Source: Scedosporium boydii (lineage: Eukaryota; Ascomycota; Sordariomycetes; Microascales; Microascaceae). Taken from it: DNA of 64,000 bases. The translations under genes and the position numbers were made by a program. Of this stretch, positions 55,386 through 64,000 are shown in pieces. The DNA lies in the NCBI GenBank assembly GCA_002221725.1, contig NJFT01000151.1:37822-101821 (forward strand), given 5' to 3'. The notes under the pieces are model-generated. The model was not told the origin of the DNA and searched no databases. It worked only from the letters and a program-made list of their open reading frames with translations. How positions within the stretch are numbered: the first letter of the stretch is position 1; the number at the start of each line of letters is the position of its first letter.

Positions 55386-57766
55386 ATGGCCAACTCCTCC
55401 TTCCGTCTAACGATTGAGGACGGTCAGTTTCGAGACGCTCATGGCCGCCAAGTCGTTCTGCGCGGCATCAACTGCGCCGCCGATGCTAAATTTCCCAGCA
55501 CCCCCGATCAGACATCATATGTCGGCGACGACTTCTTCGAGGGCGACAACGTCAAGTTCCATGCTCGACCGTTCCCCCTTTCCGAGGCACACGAACACTT
55601 TTCGCGCCTAAGACGTTACGGTTATAATTCACTACGATATATATTCACGTGGGAGGCGATCGAGGCGGCGGGACCGGGGAAATACGATGAGGAGTGGATT
55701 CAACACACGATTGAGGTGCTGAGAGTAGCTGGCTCTTATGGCTTTTACGTTTTCTTAGATCCTCACCAGGATGTTGTAAGTTTTCCGAGTGAGCACTCGC
55801 GGCATCGCCATGGTCTTCATTTCGCGTGGCCACTAATGTTGCCTTGTAGTGGTCTCGATTCTGCGGAGGGTCCGGCGCTCCGATGTGGACGATCTATGCA
55901 TGCGGGTTGAACCCCCAGAGTTTCGCAGCGACCGAAGCCGCCATCGTTCATAACATATACCCTGAGCCTGACGAATTCCCCAAAATGATTTGGTCGACGA
56001 ACTATTTCCGCCTCGCCGCCGTTACGATATTCACCCTATTTTTCGGCGGCAAGGATTTTGCGCCCAAGTGCATAATTGACGGCATGAATATCCAGGACTA
56101 TCTCCAGTCTCACTTTATCGATTCTTGCGCGCATCTGGCGCGACGGATCCATGAGGCCGGCGATCTTGAGGATGTTGTAGTAGTAGGATGGGAGAGTATG
56201 AATGAGCCCAACCGAGGCCTCGTGGGATACGCCGACTTGAATGTGATCCCCAAAGAGCAGAAACTGAAGAAGGGTACCTGTCCTACGATTTGGCAATGTC
56301 TTCTCACTGGATCAGGGAGGGCATGCGAAGTTGAGACGTGGGATATGGGTGGCCTTGGTCCATACAAGGTCGGCACGACCTTGATCGATCCCCACGGTGA
56401 GAAGGCCTGGCTGCCAGCTGATTACGACGACTCGAGGTATGGATATAAGAGGGACGAGGGGTGGAAATTGGGAGAGTGTATTTGGGCGCAGCACGGGGTC
56501 TGGGATCCCGAAACAGACACCCTTCTGCAAAAGGACTACTTCGCGAAGAACCCGCGAACGGGCGACGTGATTGATTATCCCAACTTTACCAACACTTATT
56601 TTATGGACCTTTACCGCAAATGGAGAGACTTCATCCGGACCCATCATAAGAACTCGTTACTCCTTATGCAGTATCCGACTCTTGAGCTCCCACCAGAGAT
56701 AGCCGGTACCGAGGATGATGATCCAAAGATGGCATATGCTCCCCACTTCTACGACGGCATCACCCTCATGACTAAAAAATGGAACCGGACATGGAATGTG
56801 GATGTCGTTGGAGTGCTACGTGGTAGGTATCTCCATCCCGTCTTCGCAATCAAGGTCGGTGAAGCCGCTATCCGGAATTCCTTCAAGGACCAGCTTGCCT
56901 CCCTGAGACAGGAGGGCAAGGACAGAGTCGGGAACCACCCTTGCGTACTCACGGAATTTGGCATTCCCTACGACATGGATGAAAAGAAAGCGTACGAAAC
57001 AGGGGACTATTCGAGCCAGTCTGCAGCACTGGATGCGAATTATTACGGAGTCGAAGGCGCGCTCATGGAGGGTACCTTCCTCTGGGTGTACGTCGCCAGT
57101 AACACCCACAAGAGGGGAGATCAGTGGAACGGCGAGGATCTCTCTATCCACTCTCTTGATGATAAGCCAGCGCCGATCTCGGCGATTCCCAAGTCGATCA
57201 ACGGAGCTAGCTCCTCTACGCTGGTGAAAGACCGTGCTTCTCTGGACGTCGCCGACGAGATGACCGTCACGCCCGATAACCTCAAGCAGGTCCTCTCGAC
57301 ACCGTCAATCTCGTCTGAGCCGGGCAAAGCGCCGGAGACGGCAGACACGCCTGGCTACCGAGCGGCGGAAGCCTTCATCCGGCCGTCGCCGGTTTACGTC
57401 AGCGGTATCGCCAAAGAGTACGGTTTCGACCTCCGTTCCTGCACTTTCAGCCTCAAGGTCGAGGCGGAGGCTTCGACGAGCCACGACGCGCCCACGGTCA
57501 TATTCTTACCGGAGTTCCACTATCCGGCCGAGTCGTGCACCGTGGAGGTGTCGTCCGGGAAGTGGGAAATTAACTCGGAGGATCCGCATTGCCCGTACTT
57601 GCAGAGGTTGCTCTGGTGGCATGCCGAGGGAACGCAGTCTCTTAAAGTTCAGGGCCTCGTGAGGAAGCATAATGTGGTTGAAGGCACCGCTGAGGAGGAG
57701 GGATATTTGGAGCAGTGCTATCAAACGTACGGATTCGGGCCGAATGGTAACTGCTCGGTGATGTGA
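55386..57766 (+). CDS. GH5_12 glycoside hydrolase, sterylglucosidase/EGCrP2-like, with C-terminal CaaX-like motif
   Basis: Two exons (55386-55775 and 55850-57766; 74-bp intron) give 768 residues. The N-terminal LRGINCAADAKFPSTPD and the joined FLDPHQDVWSRFCGGSGAP are typical of the fungal endoglycoceramidase-related group. The acid/base glutamate lies in GWESMNEPNRG (about residue 249) and the nucleophile in CVLTEFGIPYDM (about residue 499). The C-terminal beta-sandwich ends NCSVM. Relatives (yeast Egh1/YIR007W, Cryptococcus EGCrP2/Sgl1) hydrolyse steryl-beta-glucosides; EGCrP1 acts on glucosylceramide. There is no signal peptide, consistent with a cytosolic or vacuolar enzyme. The final CSVM matches a CaaX prenylation box. 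Substrate choice between sterylglucoside and glucosylceramide is inferred. Confidence 0.92.
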
Positions 57767-59507
57767 AAGAGTAGTTAGTATATGCATGGGTTTCCTGTGG
57801 CTTTCTTTTTGTTCTTTTTTTTACGGTTGTCCTCTTTTGACCTTTGTTGGCACGGATATCCATGATCGCATGGCGCAGGGCGTTTCTTGCTGGGTTTCAA
57901 CCATACTGCAAGCCTTATTTGCCTCGGCTTGGCGAATAAGTCGAAGTTTGTCATATACGTCTTTCTAATGTTGACATTTAGAGAATATAATTTCTAGCAT
58001 CCTTCTTTCATTATCCTTCTTGATTACCTTTCTTCGGCTTCCAACCAATGTTCTTTGTATGTTTCTTGGTGGCTAACTCTAGGAGTGGGCGCCTACCCGA
58101 GCTTCCGGGCTACACTAGTGTACGTACCTTTGTAGAAGCTGTCTTGATGTCTTGGATCGATCACTTTCTTAGCCTGCGCTACGGACAACCATGTTTCACT
58201 CCATGAAGACTAGGCTCGGACTTGACGGGCTGTGCCTGCGGACTTAGAAGCTCAAGTTGCGCTTATTCTTTCATTGGTCGGCTTTCCTCTCCGACGGGCG
58301 AGGGTAGTTTTTGTGGTCTTTTGCATATAAAGTGTCCCTGTATCAGGCTTCGTGCCGAGCCTCAATCCTAATGCACTGCCGCCAGGCTTTGTGAATTAGG
58401 CGCATTTTTGAGGTACGGGGAATAGCATGCTGGGTGAGATGTCATTGAAATCATACTGTTTTTGCATTGCATCCTTATCATTGTCCTACTCGGACAATGA
58501 GACGAGCTGGGGTTGACACGAGTTCTTCCAGTTACGAGCTGGCAGTGATGCGATCAATCCCAGGAATCAATCGATCCATCCAGGGAATCGGCGGGGGGAA
58601 AAGTCTGGGCCTGGTTCTGCAGCAACCCGTATTTATTCGCTAAAACATGCAGCCATGGGCGCTAAAACACCGAATGTCGTGGCGTGCCATTGGCCCGGAT
58701 CCCCTCCCTCGGCCGGATAAACAATAGTCCTACTGCGCCTTGAAGGTTGAAACCCAAACGGAGACCAAGTCTTACGAATTCGGGAGCACAGATCAACGGA
58801 ACTAGACAACGGCGAGTTCTTTGTACCGCCGTTGATTGAAGACCTGAGGTACGAAGTACACTGCGCATGTACCCACACTCGGGTTCCGCCCAGTCAACGG
58901 ATCGAACCAACAGTGTGAAAGAGAAAGGCGAGAGGGAAGGCGAAAGGCAGCGTCCCAATTCCCGCTTCAGTTTCCCCATCCAGCGGGTCTCCGCTCCACA
59001 GCCCAACCCCAAGACTTTCATCGCTCTCAACTCTTTGAAACTCCTTTGGCCGTTGGACGTCTGCGAGATATTATCTCTCCTTCTTACCCTCTTCATTACC
59101 GGCGATCATGGCTTTAGCCCCAGCTAGTATTCTATTCTTGCCCACTTAGCTGATTCCCTGTATTATATATACTAACCCATATAATACTTCATACGCGGCC
59201 CGTTTTATGTTTCGGCCAACGTTCATGAGCCATCCAACCCCTGGCCTAGCCCGGTCTAGCCTGATCAGCTTCCCGTGGGAAGGGAGCTTTTGACTGCTAC
59301 CCAACCATCTTTCCAAAACGATAGAGAGCGTCATCGAACCCCATTGCTATCCACAATCCGACCGTTGCTTCGTGCTGTGTTATTCTTGATTCCTCCGACC
59401 TCCCATTGCTCGAGGGAAGGCTAAGCTCTGCCTGAGCTTGCCCCCAGTATCTCCTACAACATATCCAACATAGCAAATTTCCTCATCCACTCCTCGCCAC
59501 GCCCACG
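57767..59507. other. Intergenic region upstream of the MAPKKK gene
   Basis: 1.74 kb between two plus-strand genes, with the GH5_12 3' UTR and the MAPKKK promoter and leader. The last ~300 bp are pyrimidine-rich, as expected for a leader. No gene is seen. Confidence 0.55.
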
Positions 59508-62500
59508 ATGTATCAGAACGGTCAAAGGGACCCGTCGCGGCCCTTCCAGGTCCCTCCTCCGCCGCCGCCTATGTCGCCTCCCATCCGACAACCCCTCGGC
59601 AACATAATGGCCATCCCCCCTCCTCCGCCCCGATACCCATCAGCGACCCAGCCCGCGAACGGCGTAATGCTTCCACCTCCCCCCGGTCCTCCTCCCACGA
59701 ACCCGCCGTGGCAGAATGTGCTCTCTAGAATGTACGACGGCCGCGCGGGCCTCAACATACCTCCCCCGCCCGGCGGCCAAGTCCAAGCCTACAACCCGCG
59801 ACTCCACGGCACCATCCCCGCCGGCTCGACCATATCCACCATCCCCCCTCCACCGCCCCCGAGTGAACAAATGTCCGCGACGTACATACCGACGGGAGAC
59901 ACCTGGGGCGAAGGCGTGGGCATACCCGCCCTGGGCTTCGACGAACCGAAGCCATTGTGGGCCATGCCTCCTCCCCCGAGCGGCGCTGATACCGCGAACT
60001 CTACCCCCTTAGACGAATCCATCAGCCGCGACAGGCTCTACGCCAACGCCATGCAGAACGCCCGCGGCGTGTCCAACGCATCCACCGCCACCACGACCTC
60101 GACGGCTTCGTCCACGAGCATACCCCCCGAGCTTGCGGCGCAGTGGCCCCTCGACCGCGTGCTCAGCTGGCTCCAGGCGAACAATTTCTCGAGGGATTGG
60201 CAGGAGACGTTCAAGGCGTTGAATCTCTACGGCATTCAGTTTCTGGAGCTGAGCAGCGTGCGTACAGGGAGGGGTAACTCGGGCATGATGCACCAGCATG
60301 TGTATCCTAGGCTCGCTGCGCAGTGCACGCAGAGCGGTACGGGTTGGGATCAGCCTGCTGAGCGCGAGGAGGGGAAGCGCATGCGGAGGTTGATTAGGAC
60401 TATTGTGCGGGGGGAGCAGCATGATATGGGCAAGATCGGACCCGGTGGGGATGTTGAATCGCCGAATGTAAGACGTTGGCCTGCACCTTTCCATCTTTTA
60501 TTTCGGCTGCTAACTTTCTGGGTTATAGACACCTCTCAATCCTCCAGGCCCTGGGTTTTTGGCTCGGCGGTATTCACAAGTCCGCCAACTACCGACCCTT
60601 AACAATAACGCCATGAGCTCCGAGTCCCACCACCGCTCCGTTCTAAAACACATAGATGTAGACGGAGGTCGACGACAGAGCCCCATTGGGGATTCCGGCG
60701 AGCCTGGCTTCACCGTCAAGTCTAGGCCAGAAAGCCCAAGAGGCAGCCCAAGCCTTGCGGGCCAGGAGCTCTTCTTACCGCCGTCCTCGGGTCAATTGTC
60801 GGCGTCACCACACTCCGCCAAGTTTGGTCACCGCTCTCGAGACAGTACGGATTCAGCCTCATCCAACGCTGCTATCTACGGCAGTGGTGTCCCCGCCGGA
60901 GCCAGTCGCCTCAATATTAGCGATATGATCATGACGGGGCGAACCGGCGAGAGGCAGCGACTGTCGCCGCAAGACACGACTCCCAATTCGGATCCCCCCT
61001 CAGCAAAGGACGGGCCACGGCTACTTAGTTTCCTATCGCGGAAGAAGCGTCAAGAAGGCATCTCCCCCGATGGGACGGAATCTCCTACGTCTCCCGGCGG
61101 GACATTGAAAGTAACTCCCTCCCAATCCGCAAGCGACTTAGCGGCGGCGGAAAAGTCGCGGTCTGCGTCCCAATTCATGACGCACTTCAAGAGCAAGAAA
61201 CATCCTTCGGCGCGGAACTACGTGCTTGCTACGATGGACTGCTGGAACTACCGGATGTGCGACGTTACGGATCTGGAAACCCCGAGCGAGCTACGGCATG
61301 TCATTTGCGGTAATCTAGGTATCATCGATTTTGAGAACACGGAAATCTACGTTACGGAGCTGGGCAGGGCCGAGCACGATGAGCCGCTTGACGATCAGAA
61401 GCTGCTCGCGACTCACAAGAAGTTGAAGGCTGAGGTCCCCGGCGGTTTAAAGTTCCTCGTTCGGCGCACAGGGCCAGACAACTCGAGGCTTAGTCCCGCG
61501 GCGTCCACGGCGGCGACGGGCTATTTGTCGCCCGGATTATTACCTCCCGGTATGACCGTCGACGAGGATACCTATGCCAGGCTTAGCGGCGGACGGCCCA
61601 GGTCGTCCTCTACGCCGCCGTCGTCTCGGCAGAAGAGCATGACGGAGGATACCATAGACGAGACATCGCTGAGGGAAGAATCGAGGGCCTACAAGGCCAC
61701 GCTGGAGAAGAAGCAGCGTGAATACCTCGCGTCTAGGAAGCAGGCCGCGCAGAAGGAGTCACCTGTGGCCGAAGCCGCCCAGTACGGGTCGATTGTGCGC
61801 AAGACGGAGATCAACTTTGATCAGCCCAGATCGTCGCCGTACGAGGACAAGAAGCCCGATCATCTGTTCCCCGTGCGTAAGCCCCCGGCGCCGCCCAGTG
61901 AACCCACGGTCACCGTCCTCAAGGCCGATTCCCTCCGTAGACGACCCGGCCAACACCTCAGGCCTGGTTCGGACTCGGGCGGATTCCCCAGCCCGAGACG
62001 ACCTGGCACGGCGACGAGCGACTCTAGCCACTCGAGGCACCCATCGGACCAACTACCGTCGCTCAGCAATGCGCTCCGCGGTATTAATAGGAGTCTGGGT
62101 GCCATCGGACAGCCCTCGGTAAGCGGCGCGCCGCGCCCGATCTCGCCCAACAGGGTAGCTTCACAGCCCATTATGAAGCAGGGAAGCCCGGAATCGAGGA
62201 TGTCGAGGCGGACGAGCCACGGACGGAGCCAGGATTTCACCAGTGTCAGCTTCTCCAACTTTACGAAGCCTCCGGCTCCGGCCGCCGCCGCTCCATCCTA
62301 CGACTCGGATGACGATTCGGACGACGGCTTGTTCGCGGTTCCCATTAAGAGCAAGAATAGCAGCAACAACGCTGCCGGAAAGCGCCCCAGCCTCAAACTG
62401 GACACCGATCGGTCCACTAAGAGGAAGTCGGTCGTCTTCAGCGAGCCCACTGACACTAGGACGGGCGAGGGCGACGACGATTACCCGGGGAGCGGCAGGA

Positions 62501-63923
62501 GCGGAAGGAGCTCGCGGAGGACGCCGGGTACGCCGTCAGAAGGGTGGGAGTCGTCGGCGGAGGACAGCGCCAAGCTTAACCGGCGCAAGTCCTTTGTGGA
62601 GAAGGACATCTGGGCGAACCGTCCCACGACCGACGCTCTCGTCAACAACCTCGACGACTTCTTCCCCAACTTGGATCTCGACCAGCCCGTGTTCGAGGAG
62701 AATCAGGATGTAGATATGAACGCGCCGTCGCCGATCGCGGAAGGGGACGAGACCGGTGAGGCGAACAGTGCAGGGGCCAGCAACGCCCAGCCACCTACGA
62801 AGGAGAACCTGGCAGCGCTACCAGGATCCAAGGTGGCGAAACTTTACAACGATAATGACACCCTCGGCTCCGACGAGTCGACTCTCAAGGCGCTCGAGAG
62901 GCCCGTGTCTATCCAGAGGAGCGTAAGGAGGTCGGGAGGTCTCAGCCGGCTCAAGTCGATCCGAGAAGTGGCTCGTGGAGCGCACGAGGCCAACAAGAGG
63001 TACACGACGGCATCGCAAGGAGGTGCCGGCCAGTCGTCAGCGCTTATGCGGCGCAAGAGCACCAAGATGTTCAACGCCAACATTGTGCAAATCAAGCCGC
63101 AGCGCGACAGCATCATGATGCCGCAGATTCCCCAGCAGGACACGACCAACACGCAGCTCAAGAGACAGACGACGTTCCGATGGTTCAAGGGCCAGCTGAT
63201 CGGCAAGGGCACGTACGGCCGCGTATACCTCGGCATGAACGCCACGACGGGAGAGTTCCTGGCCGTCAAGGAGGTCGAGGTGAACCCCAAAGCGGCGGGC
63301 GGCGACCGAGCCAAGATGCGGGAGCTCGTGGCGGCGCTGGACCAGGAGATCGACACGATGCAGCACCTCGACCACGACAACATCGTGCAGTACCTCGGGT
63401 GCGAGCGTAAAGAGACGAGCATCTCCATCTTCCTCGAGTACATTTCCGGTGGCAGCGTAGGTTCGTGCCTGCGCAAGCACGGCAAGTTCGAAGGAGGCGT
63501 CGTCAGCTCACTCACGCGGCAGACGCTCTCGGGCCTCGCGTACCTCCACCGCGAGGGCATCCTGCACCGCGACCTCAAGGCCGACAATATCCTGCTCGAC
63601 CTCGACGGCACGTGCAAGATTTCGGATTTCGGTATCAGCAAGAAGACGGATAACATCTACGGAAACGACAAGAGCAATAACATGCAAGGGTCAGTGTTCT
63701 GGATGGCGCCCGAAGTGATCCGGTCGGAAGGAGAGGGGTATAGTGCCAAGGTGGACATCTGGAGCCTCGGGTGCGTGGTGGTGGAGATGTTTGCCGGAAG
63801 GAGGCCGTGGGCGAAGGAGGAGGCTATTGGGGCGATTTACAAGATTGCTAATGGGGAGGCGCCGCCGATGCCGGATGATATTGCGCCGATCGCGACTGCA
63901 TTTATGCTGGATTGCTTCCAAGT
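59508..63923 (+). CDS. BCK1: MAP kinase kinase kinase, Bck1 type (3' end cut by window edge)
   Basis: Exons 59508-60467 and 60529-63923 are joined by a 61-bp intron; a third exon lies beyond the window, after a GTGAGT donor at 63924. The N-terminus is strongly proline-rich. A SAM domain lies near residues 211-255 (WPLDRVLSWLQANNFSRDWQ), and an RA-like segment lies near 549-635 (YVLATMDCWNYRMCDVTDLE). The serine/threonine kinase starts near residue 1203 with FRWFKGQLIGKGTYGRVYLG, the ATP lysine in LAVKEVEV, the loop HRDLKADNILL, DFGISKKTD and WMAPEVI. This is the architecture of yeast Bck1 and Neurospora Mik-1, the top kinase of the Pkc1-driven cell-wall-integrity cascade. The kinase end (after subdomain X) is missing here. 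Confidence 0.95.
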
Positions 63924-63940
63924 GTGAGTTGTTCTCGCTT

Positions 63941-63942
<2 letters not shown>

Positions 63943-63991
<49 letters not shown>
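63943..63991 (+). repeat. Poly(T) tract, 49 nt, inside MAPKKK intron
   Basis: 49 consecutive T begin 19 bp after the GTGAGT donor of the intron that closes the window. The true length is uncertain because such runs are often mis-sequenced. Confidence 0.8.
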
Positions 63992-64000
63992 CTTCTCCTC

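Overview
The window is a gene-dense piece of the nuclear genome of a filamentous ascomycete (Pezizomycotina, most likely a Sordariomycete; the genus cannot be fixed from sequence alone). The evidence is many short introns (about 50-150 bp) with GTAAGT/GTATGT-type donors, CTAAC/CTGAC branch sites and YAG acceptors; a Zn2Cys6 regulator; a DUF6536 membrane protein, a Bck1-type MAPKKK and a GH5_12 sterylglucosidase in their fungal forms; an intron-containing tRNA-Val(AAC); and no bacterial operon structure. I rebuilt 21 protein-coding genes by joining exons across splice sites. In every complete spliced gene the summed exon length is a multiple of three. Three tRNA genes were also found.

Left part (1-12.5 kb) is the more accessory region: a truncated Zn2Cys6 transcription factor (-) divergent from an NmrA-like Rossmann protein (+), a large seven-TM-like DUF6536 protein (-), an FAD-dependent monooxygenase (-), and a small unrecognised single-TM protein (+). 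No polyketide, peptide or terpene backbone enzyme is present, so this is not a recognisable biosynthetic cluster.

Middle part (12.7-28 kb): tRNA-Arg(ACG), two tandem intron-bearing tRNA-Val(AAC) genes, an Spt10-like GNAT plus integrase-type HHCC zinc-finger protein (-), mitochondrial ribosomal protein uS2m/Mrp4 (-), a tail-anchored four-CBS plus PB1 protein (-), then a 4.1 kb gap that ends in the long leader of a Swi5/Ace2-type zinc-finger regulator (+).

Right part (28-64 kb) is almost all conserved housekeeping: DUF4470-MYND protein (-), CCT6 chaperonin subunit (+), Tsr4/PDCD2 (+), eIF3k (-), DNA ligase I (+), AP-1 beta adaptin (+), a BolA protein (-), Nif3-like protein (+), Vps51 (-), Rmi1 (+), Ski3 (-), a GH5_12 sterylglucosidase-like enzyme (+) with a CaaX-like C-terminus, and a Bck1-type cell-wall-integrity MAPKKK (+) that runs off the right edge inside an intron dominated by a 49-nt poly(T) run. 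Themes shared by neighbours are general cell biology (translation and ribosome assembly, DNA ligation and double-Holliday-junction processing, endosome/Golgi traffic, RNA decay, cell-wall signalling); nothing indicates one dedicated pathway.

I did not find a clearly new biological system. The items most worth a second look are the CaaX-ending glucosidase, the tRNA-like/G-rich/T-run element near 41.1-41.3 kb, the identical-exon tRNA-Val pair with diverged introns, the 10-bp-phased repeat in the Vps51/Rmi1 promoter, the paired E-boxes before MRP4, and the splicing-dependent uORF in the Swi5/Ace2 leader.
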